A DNA stretch of 64,000 bases from Lutibacter flavus (GTDB lineage Bacteria > Bacteroidota > Bacteroidia > Flavobacteriales > Flavobacteriaceae). Where the stretch lies: NCBI RefSeq assembly GCF_900188355.1, contig NZ_FZNX01000004.1, positions 186,001 to 250,000 on the forward strand, written 5' to 3'. The position numbers were made by a program, and so were the translations under genes. How positions within the stretch are numbered: the stretch's first letter is position 1; every line of letters starts with the position of its first letter. The notes beneath the pieces are model-generated. The model ran no database searches, had not been told where the DNA came from, and saw only the letters and a list, made by a program, of their open reading frames with translations. Below, one piece after another: positions 52,907 through 61,651 of the stretch.

Positions 52907-53368
52907 ATGAAAATAACCAAATCGCCATTAGTACAAACCGATTTTTTTGTATTAAATTGTAACTATAATTTTATTGAACCAAACGAAGAAACAACCAACA
53001 TCACTGAAACTTTTGGGAATTATAAAATTGATTTCGACTTTGCACATAAATTACAAGACAATGGTCAAATATACATATTTGTAAAAGTTGAAATTAACAA
53101 CATTAAAAACGCCTTACCAGGATATAAAATGTTTATTGAAGGGGTTTCAATATTTGAAATTAATGAAGCTAAAATAGTTGCTCAAAAACAAAAAGACGAT
53201 TTAATTCATATCTCAGGCTTAAGCATAGCTATAAACAATATTCGTAGTTATATTGATAATTTAACAATGTACAATCCATTAGGAAAATACTCATTGCCAG
53301 TAATTGATTTAGCTGCGCTTTATAAAGAAAAAAATAAAAAAATTAAGAAAAATAAATCTACTAATTAA
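52907..53368 (+). CDS. SecB-like chaperone of the TA module
   Basis: A 153-residue soluble protein with the SecB plan: N-terminal beta-strands ('FFVLNCNYNFIEPNEETTN', 'GQIYIFVKVEINN'), then 'IHISGLSIAINNIRSYIDNL' and 'GKYSLPVIDLAALYKEKN', resembling the C-terminal 'R..i..lt..g.f..l.l.p.nf..ly' helix region of SecB. It begins 11 nt after the HTH gene. In TAC systems a solitary SecB-like protein folds the antitoxin. A partial second copy lies at 61160-61465. Confidence 0.7.
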   Translation: MKITKSPLVQTDFFVLNCNYNFIEPNEETTNITETFGNYKIDFDFAHKLQDNGQIYIFVKVEINNIKNALPGYKMFIEGVSIFEINEAKIVAQKQKDDLIHISGLSIAINNIRSYIDNLTMYNPLGKYSLPVIDLAALYKEKNKKIKKNKSTN

Positions 53369-53393
53369 GTATTTTTTATAGTAAATAATAACA

Positions 53394-53879
53394 ATGGCCA
53401 TTTTTTTAAACACCCCAAAATTAAACCATTGGATACCTAAATTAATTCAAGAAAGTGAAAAAGAATTAATTCTAGTTGTACCCTATATTCAAACATCAGA
53501 TAATATTTATGAATCACTTCAAACTGCGGATAAAAACAATGTTGAAATAACATTAATTTATCGTGAAAATAAATTATCTGAAAAAGAAAAGATGAAGTTA
53601 ATTTCACTCAACAATCTCAACTTATTACACCATCCTAATATTCATTGCAAATGCTATTTTAATGGGCAATTATTAATTGTAGGCTCAATGAATTTATACG
53701 ATTATTCAGAAATTAACAATCGAGAAATGGGCGTACTTATTCACCATACAAGTTTAAATCAAAAAGGAGAAGAAGATGATTGGTCTTGTGGTGATGACAA
53801 AGCATTATTTGATGATGCTATTACAGAAATTAGAGAAATTGTCAATGGCTCAAAAATTGAAAATCTGCGAAAGATCTAA
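53394..53879 (+). CDS. Phospholipase D-like protein with one HKD-type motif
   Basis: A 161-residue soluble protein starting 'MAIFLNTPKLNHWIPKLIQE', with strand 'KELILVVPYIQTSDNIYESL' and one PLD motif: 'IHCKCYFNGQLLIVGSMNLY' (His84-x-Lys86, then Gly97-Ser98 and Asn100). The Asp of HxKx4D is replaced by Asn/Gly, so activity is uncertain. Small single-HKD proteins dimerise and act as nucleases (Nuc, BfiI-like). It follows the SecB-like gene by 25 nt. The next ORF overlaps it by 35 nt in another frame and may be the continuation of the same original gene. Confidence 0.7.
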   Translation: MAIFLNTPKLNHWIPKLIQESEKELILVVPYIQTSDNIYESLQTADKNNVEITLIYRENKLSEKEKMKLISLNNLNLLHHPNIHCKCYFNGQLLIVGSMNLYDYSEINNREMGVLIHHTSLNQKGEEDDWSCGDDKALFDDAITEIREIVNGSKIENLRKI

Positions 53880-54309
53880 AAGCACCTCGTTTGATATTCA
53901 TATAATAAAAACAAATGAAGAATTAGAAATTGAACGATGTGTAATGATGAACAAATACTTTTTGAACAAAAAGTTCAAACCTTTTGAGGCATCAGAAGGT
54001 TATTGGTTATCAAGATGCGAAAGCTATTTCGATAAAATTGATGTGATATTAGATTACCACCGATGCGAGATTCAAATTAATTATAGTAAAGAAGAACTTA
54101 AAGTACTATTCGAAAAATGGAAAAGCACCTATGAAGAATTTGAGTTTATAGGATTTAAATATTACTGGAATAATATAGGCCAGCCCATATATTTATACCG
54201 AGACACTAAATTTGACTGGGAAAGTTTAAATGATGAGCAAGAATTTAGAAAAATTGAACAAGGTTTTGCTAAAATCATTAATAAATATAGAAAAATAACA
54301 GGTAAATAA
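53845..54309 (+). CDS. Hypothetical protein overlapping the PLD-like gene
   Basis: About 154 residues from ATG 53845; the longest frame begins further upstream, wholly inside the PLD gene. Soluble and charged, with 'MNKYFLNKKFKPFEASEGYW', 'CESYFDKIDVILDYHRCEIQ' and 'EFEFIGFKYYWNNIGQPIYL'. I recognise no family. The start is uncertain: it may be a separate gene or the frameshifted C-terminal half of the PLD protein. Its last ~20 nt are nearly identical to the end of the truncated SecB-like copy at 61465. Confidence 0.55.
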   Translation: MAQKLKICERSKSTSFDIHIIKTNEELEIERCVMMNKYFLNKKFKPFEASEGYWLSRCESYFDKIDVILDYHRCEIQINYSKEELKVLFEKWKSTYEEFEFIGFKYYWNNIGQPIYLYRDTKFDWESLNDEQEFRKIEQGFAKIINKYRKITGK

Positions 54310-54337
54310 TTCCAAATTTATTAAAATCAGTAATATA

Positions 54338-54373
54338 AAAAAAGACTGTGCTTATTTTACACAGCCTTTTCTT
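54338..54373. terminator. Bidirectional terminator between convergent operons
   Basis: AAAAGACTGTG (54340-54350) pairs with CACAGCCTTTT (54360-54370) with one mismatch. The A and T runs on both sides serve the + strand defence block and the minus-strand efflux operon. Confidence 0.75.
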
Positions 54374-54386
54374 TAATTAAAACAGA

Positions 54387-57300
54387 TTACTCAATATTGG
54401 GTTTACGAATTATTAATTGATATACACAAGGAATTACAACCAAGTTTAATATAGTTGCTGATAACAAACCTCCTAAAATAACTACCGCCATTGGGCTTTG
54501 AATTTCGCTGCCTGGTTCTCCCCCTTTTAAAGCCAAAGGAATTAATGCTAAACCTGTTGTAAATGCGGTCATTATAATAGGATTTAACCTATCTAAAGCT
54601 CCTGTCTTTATTAACTGAAATCCTTGCATACCTTCTTTTCTTAAATCTTCATAACGTGACACCAATAAAATACCATTACGAGTTGCAATACCAAATAGAC
54701 TAATAAATCCAATAGTTGCTGCAATACTGATGATTCCTGATGTGAAGTACACAATTAATATTCCACCAATCAATGCCAGTGGTAAATTAATTAATACGAC
54801 AAATGCTAATTTTACATCTTTAAATTCAAAATATAGTAATAGAAAAATAATAACTATTGCAATGATTGCTGTTACTAAAAGCAACAATGATGCTTTGGAT
54901 TCACTTTCAAACTGTCCGCCATATTCTACTCGATACCCTTCTGGCATAGTTACATTGTTTGCAACAACTTCTTTAATTTCATTTACTGCACTGTGTATAT
55001 CCCTGCCTTGTACATTGGCAGCTACTACAATTTTACGTTGTACATCTTCACGATTAATGGTGTTTGGACTACTTACAGATTGAATGGTTGCTAATTCACC
55101 TAATATGGTTTGCCCACCATTAGGAAGACTTATTAAAGTATTACTGATGTTTTCAATAGTATTCCTAAAAGGTTTTTCGTAGCGAACTATTAAATCGAAA
55201 TAGTGCTGACCTTCATAAATCTCGCCTGCTTCTTCTCCGGCAAAAGCAATATCTACTTGTTCCATTAAATTGCCAACAGTCATTCCATATGCTGCGAGAA
55301 TCTGGCGTTTTGGTTTAATACGAATTTGTGGCACTTCAATTTGTTGATCTACCGCAACATCTGCTAATCCGTCAATATCCTTAATGTTCTGTTCTACGCT
55401 TTTACCAACTTCAAACAAGCGTTGTAAATCTGAACCAAAAATCTTGATGGCAATATTAGCACGTGTACCTGATAACATATGGTCAATGCGATGTGCAATA
55501 GGTTGTCCCAATGTTATATTTACACCTGGTGCGATGCTTAATTTGCTTCGAACTTCTTCAAAGAATTCTTCTTTGGTTTTATCTTTCAGAATAAAAGGCA
55601 CATCAATTTCTGAAGCATTTACGCCTTGCGCGTGCTCATCTAATTCTGCTCTTCCTTGTCTTCGAGTAACAACTTCTACTTCTGGTAAATCCAATAAAAG
55701 AGTTTCTATCAATTTCCCAGTTTTATTACTTTCTTCTAAAGACATTGCTGGTGGGCCAACAACACTAATTACTAAAGAGCCTTCATTAAATTCGGGTAAA
55801 AAACTTCTTCCTAATTGGGTTAATACTACTATACTAATGATAAATGCAATTACTGTAGTTCCAATAATTGTTTTTGGAATATTAGTGGCTCGTTGCAACA
55901 GATTACCATATTTTTTCTGTAACCAGCGTTCAACACGCGTACCTTCTGAACGTTTGAGGAGTAGTTTTTCATTTTTTAACAAATAAGAACATAAAATTGG
56001 TGTTACGGTTACCGCAACTATTAATGATGTTAAAACCGAAGTCACAAACGCAATACCTAACGGTTGTAATAAGCGCCCTTCCATTCCACTTAAAAAGAAT
56101 AATGGAATAAATGATACAATAATAATTAGGGTAGCAATTATAATTGAACTTCGTATTTCTACTGATGCATCACGCACCACTGTAATTGTTGATTGTCGTT
56201 CTGCTTTCGGCTTTTTAATATTTTCTCGTAAGCGTTTATATACATTCTCCACATCAATAATGGCATCATCTACCAAAGCACCAATAGCAATTGCCATACC
56301 ACCCAAACTCATTGTGTTAATAGTATAACCTAACCATTTTAAAATGATAATGGATACCAATAATGAAATTGGAATTGCCAATAATGATATTAAAGTTGTT
56401 CTCCAATTCATTAAAAAGATGAAAAGGATAATCATTACAAAGAATGCACCTTCCAGTAAGGTCCAATTTAAATTACTAATGGATGCTTCTATAAAATCAG
56501 ACTGTCTAAAAATGTGATTTTTGATAGTTACACCTTTTGGCAACGTTGTTTGTAAATCGGCAATGGCTTCATCCAAAAGGTCTGTCAGTTCCAACGTATT
56601 TACATCAGGTTGTTTTGAAATGGTTAAAATAACTGCTGGTTTCGCATTTAATGAACCATCACCAATTTTATCGGCAGCTCCAATTTTCACAGTCGCCACG
56701 TCCTTAATTTTTATGGTTTGACCATTGACTTGTTTTAAGACTGCTTCCCGTAAATCTTCTAACGCATAAGCTCTACCGCTACCTTTAATGATGTATTGAT
56801 TCCCATATTGGTTAATTACACCACCAGGTGCATTTTTGTTTGCTTCCTGTACGTTTTCTAACAATTCGGAAAGACTTACATTATAATGCTTCATCTTTTC
56901 AGGATTGGCAAATACTTGGTATTGTTTGTAATCGCCACCAATGACCACCACATTTGCAATACCACCAATCGCCTTAATACGTGGTCTAATTGTCCAATCT
57001 GATAAGGTTCGTAATTCCATTGGCGACAAACTATCTGAAGTAACACCCAAGAGCATTATTTCACCCATAATAGATGAAATAGGTGCCATTGTTGGTGCGC
57101 CAATACCTTCGGGTAAATTCTCACGTACCATCGGAATTCGCTCACTAACAATTTGGCGTGCGCGATAAATATCGGTTCCCCATTCAAATTCTACCCAAAC
57201 AATGGAAATACCTGCTGCTGATGATGAACGAATTCGCCTTACATTTGGCGAACCGTTTAAGGCAGTTTCTAATTGATAGGTTACTAATTTTTCTACTTCT

Positions 57301-57476
57301 TCAGATTCCATTCCGTGGGCTTCGGTAAGGATGGTTACCGTTGGTGCTGTTAGGTCTGGGAATACATCCACGTTCATTGTACGTGCATAATAAATACCCA
57401 ACACACTCAATGCAACTGCTCCCAATAAAATGAGCAATCTGTTTTGAAGTGAAATTGATAATATTTTGTTTAACAT
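54387..57476 (-). CDS. CzcA-family heavy-metal RND pump
   Basis: A 1029-residue inner-membrane pump of normal length. 'MNVDVFPDLTAPTVTILTEA' and 'GMESEEVEKLVTYQLETALN' are the N-terminal RND-HME signatures. 'GALVDDAIIDVENVYKRLRE' is the helix-4 motif with the Asp pair for proton transfer, and 'FGIATRNGILLVSRYEDLRK' the C-terminal one. 'GTRANIAIKIFGSDL' is closer to Czc/Nrs-type than to the Met-rich Cus type, so divalent Zn/Co/Cd/Ni export is more likely; this is inference. Last gene of the operon 61012-54387; it follows the adaptor by 12 nt. Confidence 0.92.
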   Translation of the reverse strand: MLNKILSISLQNRLLILLGAVALSVLGIYYARTMNVDVFPDLTAPTVTILTEAHGMESEEVEKLVTYQLETALNGSPNVRRIRSSSAAGISIVWVEFEWGTDIYRARQIVSERIPMVRENLPEGIGAPTMAPISSIMGEIMLLGVTSDSLSPMELRTLSDWTIRPRIKAIGGIANVVVIGGDYKQYQVFANPEKMKHYNVSLSELLENVQEANKNAPGGVINQYGNQYIIKGSGRAYALEDLREAVLKQVNGQTIKIKDVATVKIGAADKIGDGSLNAKPAVILTISKQPDVNTLELTDLLDEAIADLQTTLPKGVTIKNHIFRQSDFIEASISNLNWTLLEGAFFVMIILFIFLMNWRTTLISLLAIPISLLVSIIILKWLGYTINTMSLGGMAIAIGALVDDAIIDVENVYKRLRENIKKPKAERQSTITVVRDASVEIRSSIIIATLIIIVSFIPLFFLSGMEGRLLQPLGIAFVTSVLTSLIVAVTVTPILCSYLLKNEKLLLKRSEGTRVERWLQKKYGNLLQRATNIPKTIIGTTVIAFIISIVVLTQLGRSFLPEFNEGSLVISVVGPPAMSLEESNKTGKLIETLLLDLPEVEVVTRRQGRAELDEHAQGVNASEIDVPFILKDKTKEEFFEEVRSKLSIAPGVNITLGQPIAHRIDHMLSGTRANIAIKIFGSDLQRLFEVGKSVEQNIKDIDGLADVAVDQQIEVPQIRIKPKRQILAAYGMTVGNLMEQVDIAFAGEEAGEIYEGQHYFDLIVRYEKPFRNTIENISNTLISLPNGGQTILGELATIQSVSSPNTINREDVQRKIVVAANVQGRDIHSAVNEIKEVVANNVTMPEGYRVEYGGQFESESKASLLLLVTAIIAIVIIFLLLYFEFKDVKLAFVVLINLPLALIGGILIVYFTSGIISIAATIGFISLFGIATRNGILLVSRYEDLRKEGMQGFQLIKTGALDRLNPIIMTAFTTGLALIPLALKGGEPGSEIQSPMAVVILGGLLSATILNLVVIPCVYQLIIRKPNIE

Positions 57477-57488
57477 TTCTCTTCGTTT

Positions 57489-58994
57489 TTAATGTTCGTG
57501 ACCGTGTGCAGGTGTAGAACCAGACATTGAAGCCATTTTAACTTGATATGCGCCTATGGTTACTACCACTTCGCCAACTTTTAGGCCTTGTAGAATTTCT
57601 ACATTCTTGCCATTACGTTTTCCTATTTTAACAGGTCGTCTTTCAAAACTTTCTCCTGAAAGCTGAACCATAACCGAATAACTTCCATAATCCTCCAACA
57701 ATGCATTCACTGGAATCATTGTGTTTTGAATTGCGTTACCCATAGCAATTTGTACTTGGGTTAAGCTACCATTTGGAACTTTAATAGGATCATTTACTTG
57801 AGCATAGACCGAAATAAGTGGATTATTATGTTCAATATCTTTAGATATGGATAGTATTTCTCCTTCTGAATCTCTAATGCTTTTCCATTGACCTTCTTCA
57901 GTTTGATACCAAACACCTTTAATGTTTTGCATCGTTAAACCATAAGTAGGTGCTATTTGCGATTTTAGAACTTTTGATTGTTCGGTCGCTACACTTATTA
58001 AAACGGTTCCTTGTTCTGCGTAATCGCCATTAGCAATATTTACACTTCTTATAAACCCATTAAAAGGGGCTCTAATTTGTTTGCTACCATCAGACACACC
58101 TAAAGCAAGAGATTGGTATTGCGATTTTGCAATGTTGTAGTTACTCTCTACTTTTTCAAATTCAGACTTTGGAATAATTTTACTCTCGTAAAGTTCCTTT
58201 TTTCTGTCGTATTCTGATGTGGCTTGGTCGTAGTTCGCTTTGGCTTTAGCTATTTCTGCGCTTAAATTATTGCTTGTTAATCCTTTGCTGCTTACATTCA
58301 TAAGTAATTGACCTTGCTTAACTTCCGTTCCTTCCGTTAGGTTAGTTGTGGCAAAATTTACTGTACCATTGGCAGTTGCGACCAATGTTTTTACTGAACC
58401 CTGTGCAGGTGTCCAAACACCTGAAGTATTAATCACATCATAAATTTCACCTTTAATGACTGGTGCGGTTTGAAAATCTATTTTCCAAGCCTGTTCTTTT
58501 AAAAAGGAAATGGAACCATCATCTCCTGCATCGTCAATTGCTTTGTTGGCTTCATCTAAATTGGCATACACCATTACATCTTTAATCACAATTTTATCGG
58601 TGTATTGTGGTGTAGAAAGGTCGAATACCAATTGATGTATTCCCGCTTCCTTTGGCTGAATGATGGGAGAGAATATTCCTGGGGATGACGGACTTTCTCC
58701 TGTGGCACGAATGCCTTTGTCTCCTTTTATTAAACTTACTGTAACCGACCCTTCACGCACAGGTTGGTGTCCGTCCATTACCGTAAAATGCGCTGCAAAT
58801 TTGCTGGGTTGCCCAACAATGAGTACAGGAAACTCTACAAACAACTCGGTTTGGTCTGTCCAAATGGTATAATCCATTCGAGGTATTTCTTCGCCTACGT
58901 GACTTCCGTCTGGATTGTGGGCGTGATTATCTTCATTATTTTGCTTACAAGCTATTGCCGTTAAGGCAAGTACAATTATTAAATACTTCTTCAT
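57489..58994 (-). CDS. RND periplasmic adaptor lipoprotein (CzcB/CusB-like)
   Basis: A 501-residue lipoprotein ('LALTAIACKQNNEDNHAHNP', lipobox Cys16) with a His-rich start. An N-terminal ~130-residue beta-sandwich-like domain ('LFVEFPVLIVGQPSKFAAHF') precedes the adaptor core (lipoyl/hairpin 'SAEIAKAKANYDQATSEYDR', barrel 'GFIRSVNIANGDYAEQGTVL') and a His tail ('GSTPAHGHEH'). It joins the pump to the TolC-like duct. The extra N-terminal domain may bind metal or pectide ligands before export. Gap of 12 nt to the pump gene. Confidence 0.9.
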   Translation of the reverse strand: MKKYLIIVLALTAIACKQNNEDNHAHNPDGSHVGEEIPRMDYTIWTDQTELFVEFPVLIVGQPSKFAAHFTVMDGHQPVREGSVTVSLIKGDKGIRATGESPSSPGIFSPIIQPKEAGIHQLVFDLSTPQYTDKIVIKDVMVYANLDEANKAIDDAGDDGSISFLKEQAWKIDFQTAPVIKGEIYDVINTSGVWTPAQGSVKTLVATANGTVNFATTNLTEGTEVKQGQLLMNVSSKGLTSNNLSAEIAKAKANYDQATSEYDRKKELYESKIIPKSEFEKVESNYNIAKSQYQSLALGVSDGSKQIRAPFNGFIRSVNIANGDYAEQGTVLISVATEQSKVLKSQIAPTYGLTMQNIKGVWYQTEEGQWKSIRDSEGEILSISKDIEHNNPLISVYAQVNDPIKVPNGSLTQVQIAMGNAIQNTMIPVNALLEDYGSYSVMVQLSGESFERRPVKIGKRNGKNVEILQGLKVGEVVVTIGAYQVKMASMSGSTPAHGHEH

Positions 58995-59005
58995 TTGTTT
59001 TAATT

Positions 59006-59299
59006 TTAGTGGTCGTGGTGTTTTTCTCCGTTTTCGTGAGTATGCGTTTTTTCTTCAGTTTTTAAAGAATCTTTACCTACTGTAAATTCTTCTTGTTTCA
59101 CTTCTTCGTGTTCGTGTGTGTGGTCTGAATCGTCATCGTGAGAGTGTCCGTGTTCTTCTTCTGTTTTCTCTTTTTTTGTGTCTCTGCATCCTGAAAAACT
59201 TATTGCTGATATTACCAATAATGCCATTAGATATTTTGATACTGTTTTACTCACAATAAGTTTATTTGTTTTAAGGTGTTCGTGAATCATTGATTTCAT
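59006..59299 (-). CDS. His-rich metal-binding lipoprotein of the Czc-like operon
   Basis: A 97-residue protein with a hydrophobic segment and lipobox ('LLVISAISFSGC'). The mature part is almost entirely His, Asp, Glu and Lys: 'EEEHGHSHDDDSDHTHEHEE' and 'EKTHTHENGEKHHDH'. Such clusters bind Zn2+, Ni2+ or Co2+. It lies between the TolC-like and adaptor genes with gaps of 20 and 11 nt and probably buffers metal for the pump. The N-terminal start is uncertain; a later Met nearer the lipobox is possible. Confidence 0.82.
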   Translation of the reverse strand: MKSMIHEHLKTNKLIVSKTVSKYLMALLVISAISFSGCRDTKKEKTEEEHGHSHDDDSDHTHEHEEVKQEEFTVGKDSLKTEEKTHTHENGEKHHDH

Positions 59300-59319
59300 T
59301 GTTTTAGATTTTTAAATTG

Positions 59320-60504
59320 TTAAAGTTGATGTATTAATAATTGTGCTTGTAAAAGCTGTAATTCTTTTTCCATTTGCAGCATTTTGTCTGTTGCATTCCG
59401 ATAAAACTGCACTTCCATATAATATTCTAAAAAGGAGTATTCGCCTAAATTATAAGCTTTGAAAAGCAAATCTTCGCTGTTCAGATTCTCAATGGTATTT
59501 TGATATTCGGTGTATTTGTTTAACAACAATTGATACTGATTATACTCCTGTTGCAATTTTGCATACAATAGTTGCTTAACCACTTGCGAACTGGATTGTT
59601 GGTACTCATAATTTGCTTGTGCTGCCTTCACTTTGTTTTTGCTGCTCCATAACGGAATGGACAAACCACCATAAACACCAGAATAATTGTCGCCATTTAC
59701 ACCTTGGTAATTATAGCCTAAAGCAAGGTTGGGTAAAATTTTATTCTTTTCGAGTGTTACATTTTGTAGTGCTGACGCTTCATTAGCCTGCAACTCCAAA
59801 AGTTTGGAGTCTTTTTTCAATTTCTCTGTCCATAGTGTTTCAATGGTTTGTAATTCAAAAGGAATATCCAATTGCAAGTTATCCAATTCAAGCGATTGCT
59901 CACCATTTAAAGTTTGCAAAACCGTAATTTGATTTTGGATTTCAGCTTCTAATTGTTCTACTACAAATTGTTCTTGAATCCAAGCTAATTTGGCTTTGTT
60001 GAGGTCTAAAATGCCTACCTGTTCTTTGTTGAACAGTTCTTGCATTTGCTCGTGTACTTGTTTACTTTGTTTTTTTCTATGGACTTCAATAGTTTTTTGC
60101 TTTTGAAGTATATAGAAGTTAATTAAGCCTTGTTTTGCTTTTAAAAGAATTTCCTGTCGTTTTTTGGTAAATGCTGTTTGAAACTGATCTTCTTTTAATG
60201 CATTCCACTTGTTTCGAGCAGCATACACCGTTGGAAATTCGAAGGATTGTGAAATTTCAAATTCGGTGTAATCTTTACCTTGGTGTTCGCTAAAAGGTAA
60301 ATAATAACCCGAAAGCTGTGGGTCTGGCAAATTATTACCACTTTTATTTTGCAAGTTTTGCCCATCGATAAAAGATTGATAGGCTTTTAACTCGGTATTG
60401 TTTTGTTTTATTTGGTTAAGTAATTCCTCTAAATTTTTAGTTTGAGAGAAACCACTAACAAAGGACAGGCATCCGCAAATTGCGAATACTATTAGTTTAT
60501 TCAT
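59320..60504 (-). CDS. TolC-family outer-membrane efflux protein (CzcC-like)
   Basis: A 394-residue protein with signal peptide ('MNKLIVFAICGCLSFVSGFS') and OEP helical repeats ('NLEELLNQIKQNNTELKAYQ', 'GYNYQGVNGDNYSGVYGGLS', 'FKAYNLGEYSFLEYYMEVQF'). It forms the exit duct of the minus-strand efflux system. It follows the His-rich 144-residue protein gene after 73 bp. Confidence 0.9.
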   Translation of the reverse strand: MNKLIVFAICGCLSFVSGFSQTKNLEELLNQIKQNNTELKAYQSFIDGQNLQNKSGNNLPDPQLSGYYLPFSEHQGKDYTEFEISQSFEFPTVYAARNKWNALKEDQFQTAFTKKRQEILLKAKQGLINFYILQKQKTIEVHRKKQSKQVHEQMQELFNKEQVGILDLNKAKLAWIQEQFVVEQLEAEIQNQITVLQTLNGEQSLELDNLQLDIPFELQTIETLWTEKLKKDSKLLELQANEASALQNVTLEKNKILPNLALGYNYQGVNGDNYSGVYGGLSIPLWSSKNKVKAAQANYEYQQSSSQVVKQLLYAKLQQEYNQYQLLLNKYTEYQNTIENLNSEDLLFKAYNLGEYSFLEYYMEVQFYRNATDKMLQMEKELQLLQAQLLIHQL

Positions 60505-60577
60505 TGTTTGTAATTTTTAGGTTTAATCTAAATTTATAAAAAGGACTACTAACTCAGAAGTAAGTATCCCTAAACGA

Positions 60578-61012
60578 TTAACCTAAACTTGGTGGGCCTC
60601 GTGAATCGAGGGAAGAGCGATATGAGTTTAAATATTTATTGGGTGGTTGATAGTCCTTTATTTTTTCGACTTTATCATAATCTATAAAACTAATAGAATA
60701 ATAATCAGAAAAATAAGTACTTATATCCTTTTTAACATCGAGTTGTTTTATGCTCCTTTCGTTTATTATCAGTATTTCATTAGCTACTACTGAATGCACA
60801 TGTATTTCCAAAAACAAATCTAAAAACCAATTGTTATGACTTTCTTTTTCTGGAACATCGTGATGGTGATTGTGTGCATCGCTATGCGCAACTATCTTAG
60901 ATGTACGTTCAATGTCGTGTTCATGATGCCAATGAGCCAATCCTTGATGCAATAAAAGCATAGAGAAGATCCCTAAAAAGAAAAATGCTTTTATGTGATT
61001 GTTTTTTTGCAT
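60578..61012 (-). CDS. Small exported His-rich protein, first gene of the Czc-like operon
   Basis: A 144-residue exported protein with signal ('AFFFLGIFSMLLLHQGLAHW') and a His-rich start of the mature part ('HWHHEHDIERTSKIVAHSDA', 'HNHHHDVPEKESHNN'). It ends 'LDSRGPPSLG', a tail I have seen on proteins encoded next to TolC/CzcC genes in Bacteroidota. A periplasmic metal sensor or sink is likely, as for CzcI/CnrX-like proteins, but I see no direct homology. The promoter box ends 5 nt before the ATG and overlaps a long palindrome. Confidence 0.75.
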   Translation of the reverse strand: MQKNNHIKAFFFLGIFSMLLLHQGLAHWHHEHDIERTSKIVAHSDAHNHHHDVPEKESHNNWFLDLFLEIHVHSVVANEILIINERSIKQLDVKKDISTYFSDYYSISFIDYDKVEKIKDYQPPNKYLNSYRSSLDSRGPPSLG

Positions 61013-61017
61013 AGGGA

Positions 61018-61046
61018 CAAATATACTATTTTTATAAATAGTATAT
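61018..61046 (-). promoter_or_regulatory. TATATTTG box overlapped by an 11-bp operator-like palindrome
   Basis: On the minus strand TATATTTG (61025-61018) ends 5 nt before the ATG (61012). ATATACTATTT (61021-61031) and AAATAGTATAT (61036-61046) form a perfect 11-bp inverted repeat over it. Binding would block the promoter, as metal-sensing ArsR/SmtB-type repressors do. Confidence 0.6.
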
Positions 61047-61159
61047 ATTGGTATTTTTTGTGACCTGTATCTTTAATTTTATTCACCTAACAAAAAAGCC
61101 AACTATTTTACTAAAACCTTTAGTAAAAATATGCCTTCTATATCATTAAAAATATAAAA

Positions 61160-61465
61160 TACGGTCAAATTTTCATAATTGTAAAAATTGAAATCAACAA
61201 CATTAAAAACGCCTTACCAGGATATAAAATGTTTATTGAAGGGGTTTCAATATTTGAAATTAATGAAGCTAAAATAATTGCTCAAAAACAAAAAGAAGAT
61301 TTAATTCATATCTCAGGCTTAAGCATAGCTATAAACAATATTCGTAGTTATATTAATAATTTAACAATGTACAATCCATTAGGGAAATATTCACTTCAAG
61401 TAATCGATTTAGCTGCTCTTTATAAAGAAAAAAATAAAAAATTAAGAAAAATAACAGGTAAATAA
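61160..61465 (+). pseudogene. Truncated second copy of the SecB-like gene with a fused tail
   Basis: From 'GQIFIIVKIEINNIKNALPG' onward this is nearly identical to the gene at 52907 (from about 53065), but the first ~50 codons are gone. The last codons ('RKITGK', stop 61463-61465) match the 3' end of the ORF ending at 54309 rather than the SecB-like gene. A start at ATG 61229 would give 78 residues, unlikely to fold. Confidence 0.8.
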
Positions 61466-61500
61466 CACCCTCATTCCCGGAAGTATTTCTAATAAAATAT

Positions 61501-61540
61501 GTCACCCTGAGCTTGTCGAAGGGTTCTCGAAGGGTCTCAT
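61501..61540 (+). repeat. REP-like intergenic repeat
   Basis: GTCACCCTGAGCTTGTCGAA followed by GGGTTCTCGAAGGGTCTCAT, a dispersed repeat type of Bacteroidota genomes with CCCT/AGGG stem ends and much higher GC than its surroundings. Confidence 0.65.
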
Positions 61541-61638
61541 AATTCCTACAGCCAACAAATCGGTTTACATAAAGTACAACTAAACACCCATATACCTAAA
61601 TTTCGTTTTTTTGCACAACCATTGCATAAAATAATTTA

Positions 61639-61646
61639 TATCTTTG
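61639..61646 (+). promoter_or_regulatory. TAnnTTTG box 5 nt before the DUF6660-like gene
   Basis: TATCTTTG ends 5 nt before the GTG at 61652, the same spacing as at 61012. It predicts a leaderless or near-leaderless mRNA. Confidence 0.5.
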
Positions 61647-61651
61647 TCTAA

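Noticed and set aside
54730..58964. Several + strand frames opposite the CzcA/CzcB genes
   Set aside because: Antisense shadows of strongly recognised RND proteins.
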